Shown here piece by piece: positions 17,528-26,107 of a stretch of 64,000 nucleotides of DNA; positions within the stretch are counted from its first letter, which is position 1; each line of letters starts with the position of its first letter. The notes under the pieces were generated by a model that saw nothing but the letters and a program-made list of their open reading frames with translations, ran no database searches and was not told the DNA's origin. Both the position numbers and the translations under genes were made by a program. This stretch comes from Pilimelia columellifera (GTDB lineage Bacteria > Actinomycetota > Actinomycetes > Mycobacteriales > Micromonosporaceae). The stretch spans positions 434,001-498,000 of the forward strand of contig NZ_BAAARY010000001.1 of assembly GCF_039532605.1 (NCBI RefSeq), read 5' to 3'.

Positions 17528-18124
17528 GTGACCACGACCGATCAGCCCCGCGCCGCCTCGGCTGGCCGGCGACGCTCGCGTCGGGACGAGATCCTGGACA
17601 TCGCCGTCGGCCTGTTCGCCGGTCGCGGCTACCACGGGGTCTCGATGGACGACATCGGCGCGGCCGCCGGCGTCACCGGGCCGGCCCTGTACCACCACTT
17701 CGCCGGCAAGGAGGCGATGCTCGCCGCCGCGCTGGTGCCGGTAAGTCAGGGCCTGCTGAGCGGCGGTCGGGACCGGGTGGTCGGCTGCGACGGGACGCCG
17801 CGGCAGACCCTGGAGTCGCTGGTCGACTTCCATGTGGCATTCTCGCTGGCCAACCCGGCAGTGATCGCGCTGCACCTCAACGAGTTGGACCGGCTGCCTG
17901 AGGAGCCGCGCCGGGAGATCCGGCGGCTCCAGCGACTCTACGTCGAGGAGTGGGTGGTGGTGCTGGCCGCGCTGCGCCCGGACCTGACACCGGCGGAGGC
18001 GCGAGTGTTGGCGCACGCGGCGTTCGGTCTCATGAACTCCACCCCGTTTCTCGGCGGCGAGGTCGACCGGGACCGGCTGGCCGAGCTGCTTCGCGCGGCG
18101 GCGCTCGCCGCGCTGCTGGGCTGA
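17528..18124 (+). CDS. TetR-family transcriptional regulator of the acyl-CoA catabolic cluster
   Basis: This is a 198-residue TetR-family repressor. The N-terminal helix-turn-helix spans about residues 22-68 (GYHGVSMDDIGAAAGVTGPA, then LYHHFAGKEAML), followed by a ligand-binding helical domain. It starts at GTG 17528. Gene order places it first in a leucine-type degradation cluster, and AACGATCGTT occurs in its own promoter and before the carboxyltransferase. The likely inducer is an acyl-CoA intermediate; this is inferred from context. Confidence 0.88.
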   Translation: MTTTDQPRAASAGRRRSRRDEILDIAVGLFAGRGYHGVSMDDIGAAAGVTGPALYHHFAGKEAMLAAALVPVSQGLLSGGRDRVVGCDGTPRQTLESLVDFHVAFSLANPAVIALHLNELDRLPEEPRREIRRLQRLYVEEWVVVLAALRPDLTPAEARVLAHAAFGLMNSTPFLGGEVDRDRLAELLRAAALAALLG

Positions 18125-18187
18125 TGTTCCGGCCGCCGCATCCCCCGCGGCGGCCGGCGGACAAGAAATGACAGGAGAGGCACAAAC

Positions 18188-19525
18188 ATGATCGAGTCGG
18201 TGCTGGTCGCCAATCGGGGCGAGATCGCCCGTCGGGTGATCCGGACGGCCAGGCGGCTGGGTATCCGGGCCATCGCCGTCTACTCCGAGGCCGACGCCGA
18301 TCTGCCGTTCGTCGCCGAGGCTGACGAGGCGGTCTGTATCGGCCCCGCGAACCCGGCGCAGAGCTACCGGGACACCGAGGCGGTCCTGGCGGCGGCGAAG
18401 AAGACCAAGGCCGCGGCGATCCACCCTGGCTACGGCTTCCTGTCGGAGAACGCCGACTTCGCCCGCACCGTCGTCGAGAACGGCTTGGTCTGGATCGGAC
18501 CGGACCCGGACGCGATCACCGCCATGGGCGACAAGATCAACGCGCGGAACCTCATGGGCCTGTCCGGGGTGCCGGTGGCCGCCGGCACCGACCACCCGGT
18601 CGCCGACATCGAGCACGCCGTCGCGGCGGCGGCCGGCATCGGCTACCCGATCATGGTGAAGGCGGCGGCCGGCGGCGGCGGCATGGGCATGGCGGTCGCC
18701 GAGGACGAGGACGGTCTGCGCGCCGAGTACGACAAGATCAAGGGCTTCGCCGAGCGGATGTTCGGCGACGGTTCGGTCCTGCTGGAGCGGTACTTCCCGC
18801 GGGTGCGTCACATCGAGGTGCAGATCCTGGGCCTGGCCGACGGCCGGGTGGTGGCTCTGGGCGAGCGCGAGTGCTCGGTGCAGCGGCGGAACCAGAAGGT
18901 CGCCGAGGAGTCCCCGTCGCCGGCGGTGTCGCCGGAGCAGCGGGCGGCGCTGTGCGCGGCGGCGGTGCGCGCCGGCGAGGCCGTCAACTACCGCAACGCA
19001 GGCACTGTCGAGTGCCTGCTCGACCCGGCCACCGGCGAGTTCTTTTTTCTTGAGATGAACACCCGGCTCCAGGTCGAGCACCCGATCACCGAGCTGGTCT
19101 ACGGCGTCGACCTGGTCGAGGAGCAGTTCCGGGCCGCGAGCGGACTGGCCCCGAACTTCGACCCCGATGCCCTGACGCCGCGCGGCCACGCCATTGAGCT
19201 GCGGGTCAACGCCGAGGACCCGAAGCGGTTCCTGCCTGGCCCGGGCGCGATCAGCGTCTGGACCGAGCCGACGGGCGAGGGAGTGCGGGTCGACTCCGGG
19301 TACGTGGCGGGCAACATGGTCACGCCGTTCTACGACTCGCTGATGGCCAAGCTCATCGTTTTCGGCGCCGACCGCGCCGAGGCGATCGAGCGGGCGAAGG
19401 CGGCCGTCGAGGGCTTCGTCATCGAGGGCCCGAAGAAGAACCTGCCGTTCTTCGCCGAGCTGCTGGAGAACCCGGAGTTCGTCAGCGGCGACTACGACAC
19501 CGGCATCGTCGGCCGGATGCGCTGA
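18188..19525 (+). CDS. Biotin carboxylase subunit of an acyl-CoA carboxylase, without a BCCP domain
   Basis: This ATP-grasp enzyme carboxylates biotin for an acyl-CoA carboxylase, probably methylcrotonyl-CoA in this cluster. It begins MIESVLVANRGEIARRVIRT. The ATP-binding KAAAGGGGMGMAV and the MNTRLQVEHPITE signature are present. It stops at 445 residues. Homologous alpha subunits in actinobacterial leucine clusters usually run to about 590-670 residues with a C-terminal biotin carrier domain (MKM motif), which is missing here; the next gene starts only 76 bases later. The carrier must come from elsewhere. AGGAGAGG precedes ATG 18188. Confidence 0.92.
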   Translation: MIESVLVANRGEIARRVIRTARRLGIRAIAVYSEADADLPFVAEADEAVCIGPANPAQSYRDTEAVLAAAKKTKAAAIHPGYGFLSENADFARTVVENGLVWIGPDPDAITAMGDKINARNLMGLSGVPVAAGTDHPVADIEHAVAAAAGIGYPIMVKAAAGGGGMGMAVAEDEDGLRAEYDKIKGFAERMFGDGSVLLERYFPRVRHIEVQILGLADGRVVALGERECSVQRRNQKVAEESPSPAVSPEQRAALCAAAVRAGEAVNYRNAGTVECLLDPATGEFFFLEMNTRLQVEHPITELVYGVDLVEEQFRAASGLAPNFDPDALTPRGHAIELRVNAEDPKRFLPGPGAISVWTEPTGEGVRVDSGYVAGNMVTPFYDSLMAKLIVFGADRAEAIERAKAAVEGFVIEGPKKNLPFFAELLENPEFVSGDYDTGIVGRMR

Positions 19526-19601
19526 GCCGGGGAGCCCGGGCCGGGAAGCCGCCCGGCCCGGGTCCGGTTGTGATTGTCAGGCGATGGCGAAGGAGTCGGT
19601 G

Positions 19602-20519
19602 ATGTTTGAACTGCCGAGCAGGGTGTCGATCCGCGAGGTCGGCCCGCGGGACGGCCTGCAGAACGAGGCGCCGGTCGCCACCGAGGCCAAGGTCCGCCTC
19701 ATCGACGCCCTGTCGGGCACCGGGGTGGGGCGGATCGAGGCGGTGTCGTTCGTGCATCCGAAGGCGATCCCGCAGATGGCTGACGCTGACGAGGTGTGGA
19801 CCAGGGCGACCAAGGCCGACGGGGTGCGCTACTCGGCGCTGGTGCCGAACTCGCGCGGCGCGCGGCGGGCGCTGGCGCACGGTTTCCGTGAGATCGAGGT
19901 CGTCGTGTCGGCCAGCGACACCCACAACCGCAGGAACGTGAACCGGTCGACCGACGAGTCGTTGGACGACATCGCCGCACTTATCGATCTCCTGCACGGC
20001 GCCGGCGCCACCGCCGAAGTGATCATCTCGACGGCGTTCGGCTGCCCGTTCGAGGGCGACGTCGACCCGAAACGGGTCGCGGCGATCGTCGACCGGGTGG
20101 TCGCCGACGGCGCCGACCGGATCGCCTTCGGGGACACCACCGGCATGGGAACCCCGCGCCGGGTGCGGGAGTTGGTGTCGCTGACCCGCGACCGCCAGGC
20201 CGACATCCCGCTGCTGCTGCACTTCCACAACACCCGCGGCACGGCGTTGGCCAACGTCCTGGTGGCGTTGGAACTGGGCATCGTCGAGTACGACGCGAGC
20301 GTCGGCGGCCTGGGCGGCTGCCCGTATGCGCCGGGGGCGACGGGCAATGTCGCGACCGAGGAGGTCGTGCACATGCTGCACGACATGGGCATTGAGACCG
20401 GCATCGACCTCGACAGGCTGGTCGAGGTGGCCGAGTTGGCCCAGGAGATCGTCGGCAAGGAGCTTCCGTCGGGGGTCCTTCGCGCCGGCCCGCGTACTCG
20501 GCTGACCGCGATGTCCTGA
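19602..20519 (+). CDS. Hydroxymethylglutaryl-CoA lyase
   Basis: This 305-residue enzyme would cleave HMG-CoA to acetyl-CoA and acetoacetate, the last step of leucine degradation. Landmarks are VGPRDGLQNE near the N-terminus and the catalytic-cysteine loop GGLGGCPYAPGATGN. ATG 19602 is preferred over ATG 19584 because AAGGAG (19590-19595) sits six bases before it and the family N-terminus begins there. It is flanked by biotin carboxylase and carboxyltransferase genes; no methylglutaconyl-CoA hydratase gene is present in the window. Confidence 0.92.
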   Translation: MFELPSRVSIREVGPRDGLQNEAPVATEAKVRLIDALSGTGVGRIEAVSFVHPKAIPQMADADEVWTRATKADGVRYSALVPNSRGARRALAHGFREIEVVVSASDTHNRRNVNRSTDESLDDIAALIDLLHGAGATAEVIISTAFGCPFEGDVDPKRVAAIVDRVVADGADRIAFGDTTGMGTPRRVRELVSLTRDRQADIPLLLHFHNTRGTALANVLVALELGIVEYDASVGGLGGCPYAPGATGNVATEEVVHMLHDMGIETGIDLDRLVEVAELAQEIVGKELPSGVLRAGPRTRLTAMS

Positions 20520-20577
20520 CCAGCCGGTCCGATCCACGTCCGCGAATTGGGGGCCATGCCGAGAAATGGGCTAACCT

Positions 20578-20587
20578 AACGATCGTT
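20578..20587. promoter_or_regulatory. Candidate operator of the TetR regulator (copy 2)
   Basis: A second copy of AACGATCGTT lies about 26 bases upstream of the carboxyltransferase start. It implies a separate promoter for the carboxyltransferase-dehydrogenase half of the cluster under the same regulator. Confidence 0.7.
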
Positions 20588-20613
20588 CAAGTCTTTCGGG
20601 GAGGGTGGAGCGG

Positions 20614-22143
20614 GTGACGCTCGACAGGGACGCGCTGGAGCAGTTGCGTAAGCGCATGGTGGCCGGCGGCGCGGAGAAGTACCACAACGCGAACGCGGCC
20701 AAGGGCAAGCTGTTCGCGCGTGAGCGGGTGGCGTTGCTGGTCGACGAGGGCAGCTTCGTCGAGGACGGCGTCTACGCCAACGCCATGGCCGAGGGTCTGC
20801 CCGCCGACGGCGTCATCACCGGCACGGCGGCGGTCGACGGCCGTCCGGTGGCGCTCATGGCCAATGACTCCACGGTCAAGGCCGGATCCTGGGGCGCCCG
20901 CACCGTCGAGAAGATCATCCGAATCATCGAGCGGGCGTACGCGACCGGCGTCCCGATGGTCTACCTGGTCGACTCGGCCGGGGCCCGGATCACCGACCAG
21001 GTCGACCTGTTCCCCGGCCGCCGCGGCGCCGGCAAGATCTTCTGGAACCAGGTGCGGGCGTCGGGCTCCATCCCGCAGGCGTGCGCGCTGTTCGGCCCGT
21101 CGGCAGCCGGTGGCGCCTACATCCCGGCCTTCTGCGACGTCGTCGCGATGGTCGACGGCAACGCCAGCATGTACCTGGGCTCGGACCGCATGGTCGAGAT
21201 GGTCACCGGCGAGAAGACGACGCTGGAGGAGATGGGCGGCGCGAAGGTGCACTGCACCGACTCGGGCGTCGGTCACTTCCTGTGCAAGTCCGACGCCGAG
21301 GCGATCGAGACGGTCCGGCGCTACCTGTCGTACCTGCCGAGCAACTGGGAGCAGCAGCCGCCGAGCGCCGAGGCGAAGCCGGCCGGCAAGGGCGACCTGG
21401 CCGCGCTGGTCCCGCCGACCGAGCGTCAGGCGTTCGACATGCGCCGTTACATCAAGGCCCTGGTCGACGACGGATCGTTCTTCGAGACCCAGGCGCTGTT
21501 CGCCAAGGAGCTGACCACCGGTTTCGCCCGGCTCAACGGCGAGGTCGTCGGCGTGGTGGCGAACAACTCGTTCTTCAAGGGTGGGGTGCTGTTCGTCGAC
21601 TCCGCCGACAAGGCGGCCCGGTTCGTGCAGTTGTGCGACGCGTTCAACGTGCCGCTGCTGTTCCTGTCCGATGTCCCCGGCTTCATGGTCGGCACAGCGG
21701 TGGAGAAGCAGGGCATCATCCGGCACGGCGCGAAGATGATCACGGCGATTTCGGAGGCCACCGTGCCGAAGGTCTGCGTCGTGGTGCGCAAGGCGTACGG
21801 GGCGGGTCTGTACGCGATGGCCGGGCCGGGCTTCGAGCCGGATGCCACGATCGCCCTGCCCACCGCGAAGATCGCTGTGATGGGCGCGGAGGCCGCGGTG
21901 AACGCCGTCTACGCCAACAAGATCGCCGCGATCGCGGACGAGGCCGAGCGGGCTGCGTTCGTGGCGGCCCGGCGGGCCGAGTACGAGACCGACATCGACA
22001 TCGTGCGGCTGGCCAGCGAGCTGGTCATCGACACCATCACGCAGCCCGAGCAGCTGCGCGACGAGCTGATCGCCCGGTACGCGGCAGCGCGCACCAAGGA
22101 TCGCTCCTTCTCACGGCGCCGGCACGGCGTCACCCCGGTCTGA
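20614..22143 (+). CDS. Acyl-CoA carboxylase carboxyltransferase (beta) subunit, methylcrotonyl-CoA type
   Basis: This 509-residue subunit transfers CO2 from carboxybiotin to an acyl-CoA. The two crotonase-like halves are visible, with GSWGARTVEKIIRIIERA, LVDSAGARI and SAAGGAYIPAFCD in the first and VPGFMVG, AYGAGLYAM and MGAEAAVNAVY in the second. The pattern follows the AccD1/MCC-beta group rather than AccD5 (propionyl). GTG 20614 is chosen because GGGGAGGG lies at a sensible distance; GTG 20605 is also possible. Its biotin carboxylase partner is at 18188-19525. Confidence 0.92.
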   Translation: MTLDRDALEQLRKRMVAGGAEKYHNANAAKGKLFARERVALLVDEGSFVEDGVYANAMAEGLPADGVITGTAAVDGRPVALMANDSTVKAGSWGARTVEKIIRIIERAYATGVPMVYLVDSAGARITDQVDLFPGRRGAGKIFWNQVRASGSIPQACALFGPSAAGGAYIPAFCDVVAMVDGNASMYLGSDRMVEMVTGEKTTLEEMGGAKVHCTDSGVGHFLCKSDAEAIETVRRYLSYLPSNWEQQPPSAEAKPAGKGDLAALVPPTERQAFDMRRYIKALVDDGSFFETQALFAKELTTGFARLNGEVVGVVANNSFFKGGVLFVDSADKAARFVQLCDAFNVPLLFLSDVPGFMVGTAVEKQGIIRHGAKMITAISEATVPKVCVVVRKAYGAGLYAMAGPGFEPDATIALPTAKIAVMGAEAAVNAVYANKIAAIADEAERAAFVAARRAEYETDIDIVRLASELVIDTITQPEQLRDELIARYAAARTKDRSFSRRRHGVTPV

Positions 22144-22167
22144 CGCCAGCAGCACAGGAGGCACCCC

Positions 22168-23322
22168 ATGGATTTCCAGCTCTCCGAGGAGCAGAAGGCG
22201 CTGCGCGAGAGCGTGCGCGACTTCGCCCGCAAGGTCGTGGCGCCGGTCATCGCCGAGCACTACGAGAACAAGACCTTCCCGTACGAGATCGTCCGGGAGA
22301 TGGGCCGGATGGGCCTGTTCGGTCTGCCGTTCTCCGAGGACGCCGGTGGGATGGGTGGCGACTACTTCACGCTGTCGTTGGCGTTGGAGGAGCTGGCCCG
22401 GATCGACTCGTCAGTCGCGATCACCCTGGAGGCGGCCGTCTCGCTGGGCGCGATGCCGATCTACAGGTTCGGCACCGCTGAGCAGAAGGCCAGGTGGCTG
22501 CCCAAGCTCATCGCCGGCGAGGCCCTGGCCGGCTTCGGCCTGACCGAGCCCGGCTGTGGCTCGGACGCCGGCGGCACCCAGACCCGGGCGGTATTGGACG
22601 AGTCGACCAACGAGTGGGTCATCAACGGCGCGAAGGCGTTCATCACCAACTCCGGCACCGACATCACCTCGCTGGTGACGGTCACCGCGGTGACCGGCAT
22701 GAAGGCCGACGGGTCCAAGGAGATCTCGACGATCATCGTCCCGTCCGGGACGCCGGGCTTCCACGTCCAGCCGGGCTACTCGAAGGTCGGTTGGTGCGCT
22801 TCCGACACCCATGAGCTGGCCTTTGACGACTGCCGGGTGCCGGCCGGGAACCTGCTCGGCGAGCGGGGGCGGGGCTTCGCCCAGTTCCTGCGGATCCTGG
22901 ACGAGGGTCGGATCGCCATCGCTGCGTTGTCGGTGGGTCTGGCCCAGGGCTGTGTTGACGAGTCGCTCAAGTACGCCGGGGAGCGGCACGCGTTCGGCCA
23001 GCCGATCGGCAACTACCAGGCCATCCAGTTCAAGATCGCTGACATGGAGATGCGGGCGCACCTGGCCCGGCTCGCCTACTACGAGGCGGCGTCGCGGATG
23101 ATCGCTGGCGTCGGTTTCAAAAGGCAGGCCGCTATCGCGAAGCTGTTCGCTTCCGAGGCGGCGGTGGACAATGCCCGCGAGGCCACCCAGGTGCACGGTG
23201 GCTACGGGTTCATGAACGAGTTCGCGGTGGGCCGGTTCTGGCGGGACTCGAAGATCCTGGAGATCGGCGAGGGCACCTCTGAGGTGCAGCGCATGATCAT
23301 TGCCCGGGATCTGGGTCTGTAA
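22168..23322 (+). CDS. Acyl-CoA dehydrogenase
   Basis: This 384-residue FAD enzyme introduces the alpha-beta double bond in an acyl-CoA and passes electrons to ETF. The family signatures LTEPGCGSDAGG, FITNSG and HGGYGFMNE are visible. The C-terminal motif is EIGEGTSEVQ, with the catalytic Glu at the usual position; canonical isovaleryl-CoA dehydrogenases have Ala here and use another Glu. Short or branched substrates other than isovaleryl-CoA are therefore possible despite the leucine-like neighbourhood. AGGAGG precedes ATG 22168, and a strong hairpin follows the stop. Confidence 0.92.
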   Translation: MDFQLSEEQKALRESVRDFARKVVAPVIAEHYENKTFPYEIVREMGRMGLFGLPFSEDAGGMGGDYFTLSLALEELARIDSSVAITLEAAVSLGAMPIYRFGTAEQKARWLPKLIAGEALAGFGLTEPGCGSDAGGTQTRAVLDESTNEWVINGAKAFITNSGTDITSLVTVTAVTGMKADGSKEISTIIVPSGTPGFHVQPGYSKVGWCASDTHELAFDDCRVPAGNLLGERGRGFAQFLRILDEGRIAIAALSVGLAQGCVDESLKYAGERHAFGQPIGNYQAIQFKIADMEMRAHLARLAYYEAASRMIAGVGFKRQAAIAKLFASEAAVDNAREATQVHGGYGFMNEFAVGRFWRDSKILEIGEGTSEVQRMIIARDLGL

Positions 23323-23348
23323 GCGAACCCACTGCGCCCTACGACATA

Positions 23349-23400
23349 GTGGGCAGCGCGGCCTGCCGTTCCCCCGAGACGGCTGGCGCGCGCTGCCCAC
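23349..23400 (+). terminator. 12-bp stem hairpin after the acyl-CoA dehydrogenase gene
   Basis: GTGGGCAGCGCG (23349-23360) is the exact reverse complement of CGCGCTGCCCAC (23389-23400), with a 28-base loop, 26 bases after the stop codon. It probably ends the catabolic operon. From 23401 to the end of marR (23638) I see no gene. Confidence 0.7.
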
Positions 23401-23637
23401 GTCCGCGCGTGGCCAGCGAAATATCCCCCGAGGAAGCTCACCTGCTGAAGACTCGCCACGCGCCTGTGGTGCCTTCCTCCGTGCACGTTAGCCCTGAATT
23501 GCCGGGCGACAAGCCCGATTTGCATAATTTGCCTACCCCGATCGGGTGATTGCGATCTTGGGCGGGTCGGCCGTGGGCGGCAGGTTGGCGTACCCGTGGC
23601 GTCGCCCAGCACGGATCAGTGTCCCCGGCGCGCGAGG

Positions 23638-24117
23638 CTACCGGCGTGGGGTGGCGCCGGAGGTGGCCGCGGGCGCCACCGCGTCGCGGATGACCCGTAG
23701 CGCCGCCAGGGTGGTGGCGAGCTGCCCGGCGGGCAGCCGGCCGGTGAACCATTCGTGGATCAGGTCGAGGTGGCCGGGGAGGGTCTCGTTGAGTCGTCCC
23801 ATGCCGGTGCTGGTGACGACCGCGTATGAGCTGCGGCGGTCGTGGGTGCAGGCCCGGCGGCAGATGAGGCCGTCCCGTTCCATCCGGTCGACGACCCGGG
23901 TCACGCCGCTGGTGGATAGTGAGGTCTGGGCGGCGAGGTCGGTCATCCGCAGTTGGTGCTGGTCCGAGCGGCTCAGCCGCAGCAGGACTTCGAATTCGAC
24001 CATAGACAGGCCGTGCTCGGCGAACTGCTCGGCCAGCCGGGCGTGGAGGCCGGTGTAGGCCTCGACGAAAAGTCCGAACGCCGTGATGCGCTCGTCGTCG
24101 AAAAGGTTGGTGGACAT
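23638..24117 (-). CDS. MarR-family transcriptional regulator
   Basis: This 159-residue winged-helix regulator contains GLSMVEFEVLLRLSRSDQHQ, then LRMTDLAAQTSLSTSGVTRV and the wing DGLICRRACTHDRR. It starts at ATG 24117. It is divergent from a YceI-family pseudogene, and an inverted repeat lies between them. MarR-YceI divergent pairs are common, and the loss of the YceI gene suggests this regulator has lost that target. It may still autoregulate. Confidence 0.9.
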   Translation of the reverse strand: MSTNLFDDERITAFGLFVEAYTGLHARLAEQFAEHGLSMVEFEVLLRLSRSDQHQLRMTDLAAQTSLSTSGVTRVVDRMERDGLICRRACTHDRRSSYAVVTSTGMGRLNETLPGHLDLIHEWFTGRLPAGQLATTLAALRVIRDAVAPAATSGATPRR

Positions 24118-24162
24118 ACCTCATCCTAACAATACTTGATAGGTGGACATTTGTTGCACATA

Positions 24163-24180
24163 TAGTTGTACAGTCAACTA
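24163..24180. promoter_or_regulatory. Candidate MarR operator
   Basis: TAGTTG (24163-24168) and CAACTA (24175-24180) form an inverted repeat around TACAGT, 46 bases upstream of marR in an AT-richer patch, between the regulator and the YceI remnant. Confidence 0.55.
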
Positions 24181-24440
24181 GCCCGGCGCCTCATGGTGGG
24201 CAAGCTGAGGACCCGACCGCCCCAGCCGTCGTAGCCGAGATCGGGGCCGCCAGCATCGACGCCGGCGTCGCCGACCGCGACACCCACCCTGCGCAGCCCC
24301 ACCTTCCTCGACGTCGAGGAGCACAGCACCCGAGGCTCACCTTCCGCAGCGGCGGGCTCACCGCCGCTGGCGACGGCGGGTTCACCCTTGCGGGCGACCT
24401 CGCCATCCGACACCTCACTGTGCTGTCCGTCGCCCTGGTG
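24181..24440 (+). pseudogene. YceI-family lipid-binding protein pseudogene
   Basis: Fragments of a YceI protein can be read in different plus-strand frames: LMVGKLRTR near 24190 (compare MVSKVRGRF), ASIDAGVADRDTH near 24250, LRSPTFLDVEEHST near 24290 in a shifted frame, and LTFRSGGLTAAGDGGFTLAG then DLAIRHLTV near 24340-24420. The N-terminal strand, an internal stretch and the C-terminus are missing, and at least two frame changes are needed. Intact YceI proteins are about 170-190 residues and bind isoprenoid-like lipids. This copy cannot be functional. Confidence 0.75.
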
Positions 24441-24611
24441 TCTGGTCCCACTAAAACGGGTAGAAGCATCGGAGGAGTGGCGACGCTGCGCATGTGGGCG
24501 CATACCGAGAGCTGATATCTGTCGGGTTTGTCCCTAGCTTCCGCGGTGACGCCCTCCTAACGTGGAGGGTCAGCAACGCGGGGGCTACTCCGCGGCCGGC
24601 GGGAGGGTCAC

Positions 24612-26087
24612 ATGGGCAAGGACATCACCCGGCGGGCGTTCACCCGGGCCGATCGCACCCGGTACCGCCACAAGGTCCGCCAGTGCCTCGATGTCTTCGC
24701 GCTCATGCTCGACGAGTTCCAGTTCGACGCCGACCAACCCACGACCGGGCTGGAGGTGGAGCTGAACCTCGTCGACACGCACGCCGAGCCCGCCATGCGC
24801 AACGAGGAGATCCTCGCCCACCTGTCCGACCCGGCCTTCCAGACCGAGCTTGGCCAGTTCAACATCGAGCTCAACGCGAGCCCGAGGCTCATCGGCGGCC
24901 GCGGATTCGACGACTACGGGCGCGACCTGTCCGACAGCCTGGCCCGGGCCGCCGACCGAGCCATGAAAGCGGACAGTCGCATCATCCTGGTGGGTATCCT
25001 GCCGACCCTCACCACCAGCCACACCGTGGTGGAGAACCTGTCCGCCAACGACCGGTACCGGGTGCTCAACGACGAGATCGTCGAGACCCGGGGCGAGGAC
25101 ATCCCATTGGACATCCGCGGTGTCGAGGAGCTCCGCGAGTCCGCGGACTCCATCGCGCCAGAAGCCGCGTGCACCAGCCTCCAGCTGCATCTGCAGGTCG
25201 CCCCGGACAGCTTCGCCTGCTACTGGAACGCCGCCCAGGCGATCGCCGCCGTTCAGGTGGCCGTCGGCGCCAACTCGCCTTTCCTCTTCGGCCGGCGGCT
25301 CTGGGCGGAAACCAGGATCGCGCTGTTCGAACAGGCGACGGACACCCGCGCGGACGAGCTCAAGGCCCAGGGCGTCCGCCCCCGGGTCTGGTTCGGCGAG
25401 CGCTGGATCACCTCGATCTTCGACCTGTTCGAGGAGAACGTGCGGTACTTCACCCCGTTGCTTCCGATCTGCGACGAGGAGGACCCACTCGCTGTTCTGC
25501 GGTCAGGCGGAGTTCCCCAGCTCAACGAGCTGCGGCTGCACAACGGCACCGTCTACCGGTGGAACCGGCCGGTCTACGACATCATGGACGGGCGCCCGCA
25601 CCTGCGGGTCGAGAACCGGGTCCTGCCAGCCGGACCGACCGTCGTCGACATGCTGGCCAACGCCGCCTTCTACTTCGGACTCACCCGTTATCTGGCCGAG
25701 GACGACCGGCCGGTGTGGACGCAGCTTCCCTTCACCACCGCCGAGGAGAACTTCCACGCCGCCGCCCGGCAGGGGCTCGGCGCCACCATCCGGTGGCCCA
25801 GAAGGGGTCAGGTCGGCGTCGTCGAGCTGGTCCTGGACACGATGCTGGAGCAGGCAGCCGAGGGGCTCGACCGCTTTGGCGTGGCCAGCAACGTCCGGGA
25901 CCGGCTGCTCGGAGTCATCGAGGGGCGCTGCCGGACCGGTCGCAACGGGGCGATCTGGCAGTCCGAGATGGTCGCGGCGTCCCAGAGCCGAGGCTTGGAC
26001 CGGGACGCAGCGCTCCGGGCCATGCTGCAGCGGTACAGCGAGCTGCAACGCACGGATGTGCCGGTCCACCTCTGGCCGGTGGAGTAG
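24612..26087 (+). CDS. Glutamate-cysteine ligase family protein (GCS2 / carboxylate-amine ligase)
   Basis: This 491-residue GCS2-family ATP-dependent ligase would join an amine, typically cysteine, to the gamma-carboxyl of glutamate. Visible patches are TTGLEVELNLVDTHAEPAM, LGQFNIELNASPR, CTSLQLHLQV and LRVENRVLPAGPTVVDM. Because most actinobacteria use mycothiol rather than glutathione, the product is uncertain: gamma-glutamylcysteine is one possibility, another gamma-glutamyl amide is equally likely. GGGAGG precedes ATG 24612. It is convergent with the membrane-protein gene, 20 bases apart. Confidence 0.85.
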   Translation: MGKDITRRAFTRADRTRYRHKVRQCLDVFALMLDEFQFDADQPTTGLEVELNLVDTHAEPAMRNEEILAHLSDPAFQTELGQFNIELNASPRLIGGRGFDDYGRDLSDSLARAADRAMKADSRIILVGILPTLTTSHTVVENLSANDRYRVLNDEIVETRGEDIPLDIRGVEELRESADSIAPEAACTSLQLHLQVAPDSFACYWNAAQAIAAVQVAVGANSPFLFGRRLWAETRIALFEQATDTRADELKAQGVRPRVWFGERWITSIFDLFEENVRYFTPLLPICDEEDPLAVLRSGGVPQLNELRLHNGTVYRWNRPVYDIMDGRPHLRVENRVLPAGPTVVDMLANAAFYFGLTRYLAEDDRPVWTQLPFTTAEENFHAAARQGLGATIRWPRRGQVGVVELVLDTMLEQAAEGLDRFGVASNVRDRLLGVIEGRCRTGRNGAIWQSEMVAASQSRGLDRDAALRAMLQRYSELQRTDVPVHLWPVE

Positions 26088-26107
26088 GGCCACGGCCTGG
26101 CGTCAAC

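Noticed and set aside
24540..24575. Hairpin TGACGCCCTCC/GGAGGGTCA before the glutamate-cysteine ligase gene as a riboswitch
   Set aside because: Short imperfect stem with one mismatched base and no known aptamer features; left unannotated.
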